Positions 42,836-51,086 of a stretch of DNA of 58,541 nt are shown here, piece after piece (position 1 is the stretch's first letter; each line of letters opens with the position of its first letter). The stretch covers positions 1 through 58,541 of the forward strand of contig CAMDFN010000013.1 in the NCBI GenBank assembly GCA_945897565.1, given 5' to 3'. The notes below the pieces were generated by a model. The model did no database searches. It worked only from the letters and a program-made list of their open reading frames with translations, and was not told the DNA's origin. The stretch comes from Chryseobacterium gleum (GTDB lineage Bacteria > Bacteroidota > Bacteroidia > Flavobacteriales_D > Crocinitomicaceae). Made by a program: the position numbers and the translations under genes.

Positions 42836-45382
42836 TTAGTTGCGAATCACTAAGCGTTTGATGCCTACTTGATTTGCATTGATTACTTGAATCGTGTAAG
42901 TTCCGTCAGCTAATTGACTCACATCTACTGGAAGTGCAATTGAACCAATTGCAGTTAATTTTTCAGTGTAGATAGTGCGCCCCATTGCATCAAGAATTTG
43001 AATAGAACCTTCTGAAGTATTATCGAAAGCAACCAATACTTGAGCAGATGCAGGGTTTGGATAAACTGTGAAGTTCAAGGCTGAAGCTTCTTCCATTCCT
43101 ACTTCGATAGAGATTTCAAAAGTTGCTGTACTTGAACAGTTACCATTGATTGCAGTGAGTGTAACAGTATACGCGCCATTTGCAGCATATGCGTGAGCAG
43201 GAGCCGTAGCTGAAGAGTTGGTGAAGTCACCGAAATCCCAAGAGTAAGAAGCCGCACCTGTAGAAGTATTTGTGAAGGTCACAATATTACCCGCAGTGGT
43301 GAATGAACCAGCAGCTGTTGGAGTAGCTGTAAATGTAATGTTAGTGGTTGCAGATTGCCCAACACCATTACAAGCGTTCGCATTGGTTACAGTAACGAAT
43401 ACTGAAGCCGTGTTGCTTACTTGGATACTTTGGGTTGTTTCGCCTGTTGACCACGAATAAGAATCAGCAGCAGATGCCGTAACCGTTACGACATCACCAG
43501 AACACGCTTGTGTGCTAGATGCGCTGATAGTTGGAGTTGGAGCGTTAGAAACGTTCACAGAAATTGGAGTTGAAGCACTTACACAACCGTTTGCATCAGT
43601 AACTGTAACTGTGTAGTTTCCAGTTGTTGAAACCGTGATAGTTGTTGTAGTTGCGTTGGTAGACCAAGTGTTGCCAGTTGCTGCGCTTGAAGTGAGGTCG
43701 ACAGAGCCGCCGGTACAGAAAGTTGTAGAACCACTAGCTGTAATGGTTGGCGTTGCAGGCAATGCGTTGACCACAACTGTAATGGCAGCACGCATACTTT
43801 CGTCGTTGCCAACATTTGCTTGAGAAACATAGTAAGTGTAGGTTCCAGCAGTTGTGGTGCTTGGTACAGGAGCAGTTGTGGTGAATGTTCCGCCAGTTGG
43901 CTGAGTGTACCAACGAAGTGAGTTGCCAATGAGTGCATTTGCAGTCAATGCTGTGGCAGTTGCGCCTTGGCAATAGGTAAAGCTATTTGTTGCAACTACT
44001 GGTGTTGCAACCGAGTAAAATACACCATTCATGAAAGTTGCACCAGTTGCAGCAGAAGAGCCAGCAGCTAAACGTGCATCAGGAGTAACACCAAGTGCAG
44101 TAAATAAATTTACCCAGTTTACTTGTGCAAGCGTTTGAGTTGAATCATTGCCATCTACACCAAACCATGAATTGTACCATGAGGTAGTAGAACCACCAGA
44201 ATTCAAGACGGTGTTTGTGTTGTTTGTAGTCCAAGCGGGCTGAGCAAAGTTGGTAAGGATGTTGTTTACGAATACCATTGTATCACCATTTAAGTTGGCA
44301 ACTACAGGCGCACCTTCAATAGAAATACCTTTTTCCCAACCGGTAACTAACGAGTTCAGAACAGATACAGCAGAGTTTCTGCGCAAACGGAAAGCTTTTT
44401 CAAATTTTTCACCAGCAGGAAGAGCCGTAGTTCCGTTTCCTTTTGCGCCAACTAGTGTGACGTTTGAGAATACAGGACGTGTTTTGGGTTGTGCAGTTGA
44501 TCCTGCCGCATCGTTGTCGCACTCAAAAGAGTTAGAGTCTCCAGGAGCATCATATAGATCTTTGTCGCGGATAGAAAGTGCAAATTGTACTTTTCCACGG
44601 TAACCGAAATCACAATCGAAGTCGTCATCAAGACCACGGTAGGCGATAAGGTGCTTACAGTTTACTGTTCCACCAAACCATTCAAAAGAGTCGTCGCCAG
44701 ACAACGTGACCTGAACGTAGTCTACAACAGTGCCACTTCCAACAGAACCAAAAGTGATTCCGTTTACTTCTTTGTTAGGCTCGAGGGCAATACCGGCAAA
44801 CTCAACACGCACATAGCGCAAAATACCTGAGTTGTCGTTGTCGAAGTTTCCACCGAACTGTGAATCTGTTGTTGGCACGATACCTTCGATATTGGCTACA
44901 CCACCTGGTTGGTTGTTTTTGGCCAATCCTAGAAGAATTAAACCACCCCAGTCGCCTTCGTTGCGGGCGCCTACGGCTTCGTTAGAAGTAAAGATAATTG
45001 GATTGGCTGCCGTTGCGTCAGCAATGATTTTTGCACCGCGTGTAACGATGAGTGTTCCTTGGGTAACTTTATCGCCACGAATGATGGTGCCTGGAGCGAT
45101 CGTTAATGTTGCGTTGTTTTTGACATAAACTTTGTTGTTGAGTCTTACTACACCACTCCAAGTTGTATTGGTAATGATATCCGTAGATACAGTAGTAATA
45201 GTTGCCGGATAAACAGTTGTTTCCGGATCAAAATTTGCCCAGCCAGATGTCCAGTCTGTAGCAGGGGTGTTGTCAGTTACTGGAAATGCCCCACGGTAGG
45301 TGGTAGGTGTCCAGAAGGCATCCTGAGCCATGGCAACCGAGCCAAGACAAAGGGCAGTCAAGAGGGTGTAAATTTTTTTCAT
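42836..45382 (-). CDS. T9SS-exported beta-helix protein with PKD and sorting domains
   Basis: 848 residues, signal peptide 1-19. Residues about 60-420 are right-handed beta-helix-like, with a metal-type core GRGAKII/NATLTIAPGTII and DDSFEWFGGTVN segments typical of a Bacteroidota family often mislabelled as multidrug transporter. Residues 460-690 are Ig-like repeats (VNALPATPTITASGSTTFC), 695-765 a PKD fold (YSWDFGDFTNSSATAPAH), and 775-848 a type A sorting domain (YPNPASAQVLVAF, DGTYTIQVINANQVGIKRLVI). Role unknown. The TonB receptor gene directly upstream has a twin promoter and regulator-site layout, so both likely act in one uptake system. Confidence 0.8.
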   Translation of the reverse strand: MKKIYTLLTALCLGSVAMAQDAFWTPTTYRGAFPVTDNTPATDWTSGWANFDPETTVYPATITTVSTDIITNTTWSGVVRLNNKVYVKNNATLTIAPGTIIRGDKVTQGTLIVTRGAKIIADATAANPIIFTSNEAVGARNEGDWGGLILLGLAKNNQPGGVANIEGIVPTTDSQFGGNFDNDNSGILRYVRVEFAGIALEPNKEVNGITFGSVGSGTVVDYVQVTLSGDDSFEWFGGTVNCKHLIAYRGLDDDFDCDFGYRGKVQFALSIRDKDLYDAPGDSNSFECDNDAAGSTAQPKTRPVFSNVTLVGAKGNGTTALPAGEKFEKAFRLRRNSAVSVLNSLVTGWEKGISIEGAPVVANLNGDTMVFVNNILTNFAQPAWTTNNTNTVLNSGGSTTSWYNSWFGVDGNDSTQTLAQVNWVNLFTALGVTPDARLAAGSSAATGATFMNGVFYSVATPVVATNSFTYCQGATATALTANALIGNSLRWYTQPTGGTFTTTAPVPSTTTAGTYTYYVSQANVGNDESMRAAITVVVNALPATPTITASGSTTFCTGGSVDLTSSAATGNTWSTNATTTTITVSTTGNYTVTVTDANGCVSASTPISVNVSNAPTPTISASSTQACSGDVVTVTASAADSYSWSTGETTQSIQVSNTASVFVTVTNANACNGVGQSATTNITFTATPTAAGSFTTAGNIVTFTNTSTGAASYSWDFGDFTNSSATAPAHAYAANGAYTVTLTAINGNCSSTATFEISIEVGMEEASALNFTVYPNPASAQVLVAFDNTSEGSIQILDAMGRTIYTEKLTAIGSIALPVDVSQLADGTYTIQVINANQVGIKRLVIRN

Positions 45383-45402
45383 CTTTTTAAATTTTGTTTC
45401 TG

Positions 45403-45490
45403 CAAAGTTCTAGCGTTCTGAGCCGGCCTAAGTTATAGACTCCTTAAGTTTGCTTTAAATATGTGTTAAGAAATTGGAACAATTCCTTAA
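45403..45490 (-). promoter_or_regulatory. TTAA repeat array and GAACTTTGCA box before beta-helix gene
   Basis: TTAA cores begin at 45490, 45469, 45458 and 45447 (minus-strand reading), spaced 21, 11 and 11 bases. A 10-base GAACTTTGCA box begins at 45410 and sits 20 bases from the ATG at 45382. The same spacing and box recur upstream of the receptor gene. Direct repeats at 11-base steps are the layout of PhoB/PhoP sites in other bacteria; the identity of the binding protein here is inferred. Confidence 0.5.
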
Positions 45491-45491
45491 C
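45465..45491 (-). other. Hairpin between receptor and beta-helix genes
   Basis: GTTAAGAAATTG, three bases, CAATTCCTTAAC: 12-bp arms with one mismatch, just after the receptor stop (45501). It overlaps the first two TTAA sites of the array. No T-run follows on the minus strand, so it is not a clear terminator; it may be an mRNA 3'-end stabiliser or a regulatory dyad. Confidence 0.45.
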
Positions 45492-45500
45492 ATTGCGTCC

Positions 45501-48350
45501 TTAGAATTTGTATTTGAAGTTCAAGGTGATGGTCTGGCCAAATGTAATTTCCTGCCAAGCGCTGTCTACGCCCTTGTCGTAGCGTTTGTTCTTATTGATG
45601 TCTTGGAAGAAGACTAGGTCTTGCGCAAGTAGGTCAGCACAGTTCAATTTAAGTTCGTATTTGTCTTTCCAAGTTTTTCCAATTTGAAAATCGAGTACGT
45701 GGCGTCCATTTTCCCAAACGCTAGGTTCCTGAATGTTACCTGCAATTGCGATGCGTTGCCCAACATAGTTATAGGAGAAATTGACAACAAGCTCTTTCTG
45801 ACTTTCATAAAACAAGCCAACATTCAGAATGTATGGAGATTGTCCTTGAAGTGGTCTTGCTGATCCGGGATATTCTTCTAAACCAGCAAATGCACTGAGG
45901 TCAGCCTCCGAACGGATCAAAGAAGCATTGGTGTAAAAAGTAGTTCTGGAGAAAATAGAGTTAGAATCGGTACGATTGATCCAGCCTAAATTCATGCGGT
46001 ATTCGAGTTCGGCACCGTAGCTCGTTGCTTTGTCGATGTTGTCAAAGTAGAGTTCTGGTTGGCCAGAAGTTCCGGTACGCAAAAGCAATTCGATTGGATC
46101 ATCGAACGTCTTATAAAATCCAGATACGCTAATCACCTGCCCTTTCCCTGGAAAATATTCCAAGCGGGTGTCGTAGTTGTTGATAGTTGCGCGTTTGAGT
46201 TGTGGGTTACCAGATGCAAGATTGTCGTTGAGGAAGTTATAAAAAGTAAATGGCGCTAATTCACGGAATTCTGGACGGCTTACCGTGCGTGCTGCACTTG
46301 CTCTCCATTGAAAACGGTTGGTGAATTTGTACGTGAGGTTAAGAGAAGGCAAAATGTCAAGTACTGTGGTGTCTAGGTATTGGTCTAGATTTGAACCAAA
46401 TTCAACGTAGTGGAACTTCTGCTGATATGCTTCAGCACGCACACCTGCAACAACGCGAAGTTTGCTAAATAGTTTGGTATCCATCATGGCGTAAGCTGCA
46501 TTCAGCAAAGAAGAGGCATCATAGCTGTCGTCTACATTGGTTCCTTCTTCTAATTTGAAACCGCCCTGCCCATCGGCCATTAAACCTAGGTTTTCTGAAC
46601 CAAAAATCTCATCTTCAGGTAAAAGTACCAAGCTGCTATTGAAGCTAGAAGATCCGGCGGGGTCGTATTTGGAAAATCCGAGATTGCGTGCAGCGAAGTC
46701 ACGGCCTCTATACTGATGGAAGCCACCAAATTTGAGGTAGTTTTTAGAGTCGTCTCCACCTACTTGCTTGCTAAGATCGTAGCGCGCGCTTGCGATGTTT
46801 TCAGTCATGGTAGACCAAAACATGTTGCCTGCTCCAAGGGTAGAAATATCGTTGTTTTGAACAACTGCAAAGTAGGGCAAAGTGGTGTCTACTTGTTGGT
46901 ATACCATTCGGCGCAAAAATGGAATATCGCGTTTGACATTGCTGTAACCGACTGTCCAGTTGAATTTCCAGTCGTCTTTGAAGTCGTGCTTTGCGATCAA
47001 TTGGGTCGTGAGCAAGTTGTTTTGAGTGTACCAGATGTTTGTAGAGCGCTCGTTGTACATAGATTCAATATCCATGTCACGCTTCCCTTGACGGGTATTC
47101 ACTTTGTCATCAGATGAGACGGAGTAGAGTGTTTTGAGTTGTAATTCTGTTTTCTTACCTAAGTCAAATTTCAAATTGAGCAAGCCCGTATTGAGAATAG
47201 ATTTAGTGTATGCAGAATCTTTGAGTTCATTTTTTGTAATCACACCAGTGGCTTGTTCTTCAAACTCGCGGCGCGTGACCAAACTAAAACTATTGGCATT
47301 GTTATAAGAATAAGCAAATACATAGGAAAGGCTCTTTTTGTCTTGGAGTTTGATTTTATTGCCCACACTATACTGAAGGCTTCCGTTTGGCAAAGCTGTG
47401 CCACGAGTTGTTGACCAATTTGCAGGGATCAATTTAGCTAAGTCAGCTTTTTGCTGTGTATTAAGTGAGCCGAATTCAGCGGTGCTCGGCAACCCATCAG
47501 GAATAGCTCTTGCATTGGTTCCAAAACCCAAAATATCTGTTGATCCACCGTTGTATGTTTTGAAATCTTTGCCTGTACTGATGGTATTGTAACCCATTCC
47601 GATTTGAATGTTTTGAAATTTTTCTGATCTGGGCTCCACAGTTTTGATGTCAATGACCCCTCCGGCAAATTCTCCGGGTAGTTCTGGCGTGGCACTTTTC
47701 ATGATGAAAAGATTCTCGAGCATATTCGATGGGAAAATATCAAAGGAAAAGGCTTTGCGGTCACTTTCTGTACTTGGTAGCGGTGCGCCGTTGATGAGTG
47801 CAAAATTGTAACGGTCAGAGAGGCCGCGTACCACCACAAATTTGTTGTCTTGGACGCTTGCGCCGCTCACGCGTTTGAAAACCTGAGAAACTCTTGAATC
47901 TGGCGTCTTGATAAATGTATTTTTATTGATACCATCTACTACTCCTGCTTGGTTGATTTGCATTTTTGTAACCTCAAGGTCACCTTTGTTTTTGTCTGAT
48001 TTGCGCTCGATACGCACATCGCCAGTGGTTTGAGATTTAGCTTTGAGTATGGCCTGAACACTTGAAACTTGGTTGTCTACTACTGTAATGTCGTCGCTTT
48101 TAAATGTTTCGAAACCAGGTGCTTTCACTTCTAAAGTATACGTACCTGCAGGGAGCGCGCTGAAAAGAAAAGTGCCTTTTTCAAGGTCGATGGCCGCCTT
48201 GTTGGCAAGCGACAAACGAACGGTGAATTCTTTAACAGGCTTGTTGTTATCGTCGAGAACGGCTCCTGAAATTGTACCTGTTTGTGCGGTCAATTTGTTC
48301 GAAAAAAGAACAATAGATAAAAGTGTAAGGGCAAGGGTAAAATACTTCAT
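45501..48350 (-). CDS. TonB-dependent receptor with carboxypeptidase-like regulatory domain
   Basis: 949 residues, signal peptide 1-22. The N-terminal Ig-like regulatory domain (about 24-108: GTISGAVLDDNNKPVKEFTV and AGTYTLEVKAPGFETF) is followed by a plug (about 140-235) with VSQVFKRVSGASVQDNKFVV, VRGLSDRYNFALINGAPLP and an ELPGEFAGGVIDIKT segment; the long barrel ends with a QTITLNFKYKF strand. No SusD-like partner adjoins; a T9SS beta-helix protein lies downstream. Import is TonB-driven. Substrate unknown; given the PhoB/PhoR-type pair alongside, a phosphorus compound is a reasonable guess, not shown by sequence. Confidence 0.9.
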   Translation of the reverse strand: MKYFTLALTLLSIVLFSNKLTAQTGTISGAVLDDNNKPVKEFTVRLSLANKAAIDLEKGTFLFSALPAGTYTLEVKAPGFETFKSDDITVVDNQVSSVQAILKAKSQTTGDVRIERKSDKNKGDLEVTKMQINQAGVVDGINKNTFIKTPDSRVSQVFKRVSGASVQDNKFVVVRGLSDRYNFALINGAPLPSTESDRKAFSFDIFPSNMLENLFIMKSATPELPGEFAGGVIDIKTVEPRSEKFQNIQIGMGYNTISTGKDFKTYNGGSTDILGFGTNARAIPDGLPSTAEFGSLNTQQKADLAKLIPANWSTTRGTALPNGSLQYSVGNKIKLQDKKSLSYVFAYSYNNANSFSLVTRREFEEQATGVITKNELKDSAYTKSILNTGLLNLKFDLGKKTELQLKTLYSVSSDDKVNTRQGKRDMDIESMYNERSTNIWYTQNNLLTTQLIAKHDFKDDWKFNWTVGYSNVKRDIPFLRRMVYQQVDTTLPYFAVVQNNDISTLGAGNMFWSTMTENIASARYDLSKQVGGDDSKNYLKFGGFHQYRGRDFAARNLGFSKYDPAGSSSFNSSLVLLPEDEIFGSENLGLMADGQGGFKLEEGTNVDDSYDASSLLNAAYAMMDTKLFSKLRVVAGVRAEAYQQKFHYVEFGSNLDQYLDTTVLDILPSLNLTYKFTNRFQWRASAARTVSRPEFRELAPFTFYNFLNDNLASGNPQLKRATINNYDTRLEYFPGKGQVISVSGFYKTFDDPIELLLRTGTSGQPELYFDNIDKATSYGAELEYRMNLGWINRTDSNSIFSRTTFYTNASLIRSEADLSAFAGLEEYPGSARPLQGQSPYILNVGLFYESQKELVVNFSYNYVGQRIAIAGNIQEPSVWENGRHVLDFQIGKTWKDKYELKLNCADLLAQDLVFFQDINKNKRYDKGVDSAWQEITFGQTITLNFKYKF

Positions 48351-48373
48351 TTGATATCTTTATAGAATATGTG

Positions 48374-48450
48374 CAAAGTTCAAGTTGTATCTTGATGATT
48401 ACATTAAACAAAGATTAATAAAGCGTTAATAACCCGCGTATATTTGTTAA
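48374..48450 (-). promoter_or_regulatory. TTAA repeat array and GAACTTTGCA box before receptor gene
   Basis: TTAA cores begin at 48450, 48429, 48418 and 48407 (minus-strand reading), spaced 21, 11 and 11, the same as before the beta-helix gene. The GAACTTTGCA box begins at 48381 and lies 23 bases from the ATG. Distance from last TTAA to box is 26 here and 37 there, a difference of exactly 11, one helical turn. Confidence 0.55.
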
Positions 48451-48466
48451 CATTAACGTAACATAA

Positions 48467-48492
48467 AAAGGGAGGCTTGTGGGCCTCCCTTT
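48467..48492 (-). terminator. Intrinsic terminator of OmpA gene
   Basis: AAAGGGAGGC and GCCTCCCTTT flank a six-base loop; on the minus strand a T-run follows. It ends the transcript of the OmpA/TSP3 gene (stop at 48516) ahead of the receptor operon. Confidence 0.9.
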
Positions 48493-48515
48493 GAAATTAA
48501 ATTGCTTTTGCTTTC

Positions 48516-51086
48516 TTATTCGAAAACGATTTTCATCTCGACGCGTCTATTTTTCTGACGGCCTTCAGGAGTGTCGTTTGTGGCGATAGGTTTGGTTTCG
48601 CCAAAGTAAAGTGTAATGATACGTGTTTGTTCAACGCCTTGGCTAATTAAGTACGCTTTGAGTGACTCAGCACGTTTTTTGGAAAGTACTAAGTTGCCGT
48701 TGTCGTCGCCAACGTTGTCGGTATGGCCTGCAATTTCGAGTTTCCAGGTTGTTTTTTTCTTGAGTAATTCTGCTAACTCATTGAGCGAAGGTTTAGAGCT
48801 CTCAAAAATGATGTCCTTGGCAGATTCAAACTCGAGGTTTTCGAAAGCTGTTTTGAGTACTTCGATCACTGCTTGCTCAATTACTGGGCAGCCCTTGTTT
48901 GTTTTCGGACCCGGTGTGTTCGGGCAGTCGTCGTCTTTGTCGAGCAAGCCATCGTTGTCTGAGTCTTTGTAAGGGCAGCCTTTATTGGCTTTTGGCCCTG
49001 CAAGGTTGGGGCAGTCGTCGTCTTTGTCGAGCAAGCCATCGCCATCGGTATCAGGCCAAGGGCAACCTTGGTTTTCTTTCGGGCCTGCTACTTCAGGGCA
49101 GTTGTCTACATAATCGAATAAACCATCTGCATCTTTGTCTGGGCAACCTTGGTTTTCTTTTGGACCGGCGTTTTCTGGGCAAACATCTTCGGCATCGGTG
49201 AGGCCATCACCGTCTTGATCTGGGCAACCTTTCAAGGCCGCAATGCCAAACACCGTTGGGCAAGCGTCTTCGGAGTCGGTGATTTTGTCGCCGTCGGTAT
49301 CTGGGCAACCTTTGAATTCTTTGAGGCCGGCTACCGTTGGGCAAGCATCTTCTGAATCGATGATTTTGTCGCCGTCGGTATCTGGGCAACCTTTGAATTC
49401 TTTGAGGCCAACAACCGTAACGCAAGCATCTTCTGAATCTGCAATGCCATCGCCGTCGGTATCTGGGCAACCTAAGAAGGCCCAAGTGCCTGGTACGTTT
49501 TTGCATTCGTCCATTTTGTCAGAAACTTTGTCTTTGTCTTTGTCTTTGACGCGGTGATACAAAATTGGCAAACGCAATCCGGCATAAAAGTCAACGCCAC
49601 TGATTTCACCTTTGGCACGCAGCAAATGCATATCGTTCATGCCCAAAATAACTGGGCCGATGCGCGTGGCCAAGCCGGTGCGCAAGCCACTGTATTTGTT
49701 GTAGGCAATCGGGAAGTAAAGGCCAAAGTAAGGGCTATCAAAGCTTGGGGTTAAGGACAATTGGCTTGCTATGTTCACTTTGGTGTCCTTGTTTTTTGGG
49801 ATCATGTTGAGCATGGCCGTTGCGTTTACATAAAAGTAGCTCCAAACATGGTAATCTAGTTGCAAACTCATGGCGGTTGGTGTGCGCATGCGGAAGGTTT
49901 GTGCAGGGTCTTGAAGCGAAACCCATTCGGTGTTGTTAGCGGCAGTAGATTCATTGATCAGGGAGTCAATGACCATATCGAAGGTTTCGAGGTCGGTTGA
50001 GCTATCAAAACGACGCAAATCAAAAAGCGAGCTTGAATTCACCACAAAGTTGCGGCTCAAGCCCCCTTTGGTAAATTTTATAGCGCCCATGTCGAGCATG
50101 GAAAAACCTACACGCGCCTTGTATTTGTTTTCATTGCGCATCCAGAGGTCGGTTTTGCCGTCCATGTCGTATTTGTATTTGGCGTAGTTGGGGCGCCATT
50201 CGTAAACCGCACCAATATCAAGGCCAAATCCGATAGAGCCCGGTTTGAGGTAGCTGCCAATGTTGTTGTTGTTGATGTCACCATTGACACCTGCTGTAAT
50301 AAAATCACCTACTTCTTTGGAATAACCGTAGTCAAAAGTACCGGCCAGGTATTGTGAGGTGTCTTCGTTGATGAGGTTGTAGCTAAAATCTTTGGTATGC
50401 ACGTAAGCGCTCGCAAAGCCAAGTAAGATTTTTGGGCTGATGCCAATTTTTAAAAAGTGTTCTTTGTTGTCGATGAGCACTTGGCTGTAATTGAAGCCAA
50501 TTTCGCTCCATGTCATGTGGTCAACATTGACGAGTTCTTCGTTGAGTTGGGTATTCCAAAGGGCAGGGTATTCCAAGCCTTCTTCGGATAAAACAGCCAA
50601 TTTAGGATCCATGTTGTCTACGTTGGTAATCGAGCGCAAATTGGCATAGATGCCTAAGGAACGTTTTTCACCGATATGGAAGGCTAAATTGAACAAATCA
50701 AGTCTGAAGTTGATATTTGCGCCCAAAACACCATCAGAACCGGCGTTGTAGTTGCGTACAATGAGGCGATCAATAAACGTAGAAGACGGATATGCCCAAG
50801 AATCGAGTACGGCGGTATCGGTCAGGGATTTGGCCCACCAATAGCCACCGTTGCCTTGTTGGGTGCGCATGGCGTCGGCAGAGAAGTAGCCAAAATTTTG
50901 ATAAGTAAATAGATTAAAAGCGGGTAGGGCTAAGTCCATTTTGTAGCGGCCGTCTACGAAAGATGCCGGGTTAACCAAGTTGCCCATCGCACCAGCATAA
51001 TTGCTAGAACTTGCACCTAAATAAGCTTGTGCTTGTGCTTGAAAAGCACTAAACAGTAATAAAAATGACCAGGTTAATTTTCTCAT
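48516..51086 (-). CDS. Outer-membrane OmpA family protein with DUF5723 barrel and thrombospondin-3 repeats
   Basis: 856 residues, signal peptide 1-19. Residues 20-500 form a barrel-like region of DUF5723 type (YLGASSSNYAGAMGNLVNPASF, then strands). Residues about 513-732 hold eight calcium-binding thrombospondin type 3 repeats (DTDGDGIADSEDAC units). Residues 745-856 are an OmpA-like peptidoglycan-binding domain (AGHTDNVGDDNGN, LSKKRAESLKAYL, NRRVEMKIVF), which anchors to meso-DAP. Start overlaps the end of the upstream gene by 4 bases. Probably structural, linking outer membrane to cell wall. Confidence 0.88.
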   Translation of the reverse strand: MRKLTWSFLLLFSAFQAQAQAYLGASSSNYAGAMGNLVNPASFVDGRYKMDLALPAFNLFTYQNFGYFSADAMRTQQGNGGYWWAKSLTDTAVLDSWAYPSSTFIDRLIVRNYNAGSDGVLGANINFRLDLFNLAFHIGEKRSLGIYANLRSITNVDNMDPKLAVLSEEGLEYPALWNTQLNEELVNVDHMTWSEIGFNYSQVLIDNKEHFLKIGISPKILLGFASAYVHTKDFSYNLINEDTSQYLAGTFDYGYSKEVGDFITAGVNGDINNNNIGSYLKPGSIGFGLDIGAVYEWRPNYAKYKYDMDGKTDLWMRNENKYKARVGFSMLDMGAIKFTKGGLSRNFVVNSSSLFDLRRFDSSTDLETFDMVIDSLINESTAANNTEWVSLQDPAQTFRMRTPTAMSLQLDYHVWSYFYVNATAMLNMIPKNKDTKVNIASQLSLTPSFDSPYFGLYFPIAYNKYSGLRTGLATRIGPVILGMNDMHLLRAKGEISGVDFYAGLRLPILYHRVKDKDKDKVSDKMDECKNVPGTWAFLGCPDTDGDGIADSEDACVTVVGLKEFKGCPDTDGDKIIDSEDACPTVAGLKEFKGCPDTDGDKITDSEDACPTVFGIAALKGCPDQDGDGLTDAEDVCPENAGPKENQGCPDKDADGLFDYVDNCPEVAGPKENQGCPWPDTDGDGLLDKDDDCPNLAGPKANKGCPYKDSDNDGLLDKDDDCPNTPGPKTNKGCPVIEQAVIEVLKTAFENLEFESAKDIIFESSKPSLNELAELLKKKTTWKLEIAGHTDNVGDDNGNLVLSKKRAESLKAYLISQGVEQTRIITLYFGETKPIATNDTPEGRQKNRRVEMKIVFE
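48888..49549 (-). repeat. Thrombospondin type 3 repeats in the OmpA gene
   Basis: Eight repeats with the D-x-D-x-D-G pattern; two or three copies are nearly identical at DNA level with an 81-base period (27 residues), for example the CTGGGCAACC block at 49301, 49382 and 49463. Near identity suggests recent duplication or gene conversion. Confidence 0.8.

Noticed and set aside
48888-49549. Repeats at 81-base period considered as a mobile or CRISPR element
   Set aside because: They encode calcium-binding TSP3 motifs in frame within an OmpA family protein.
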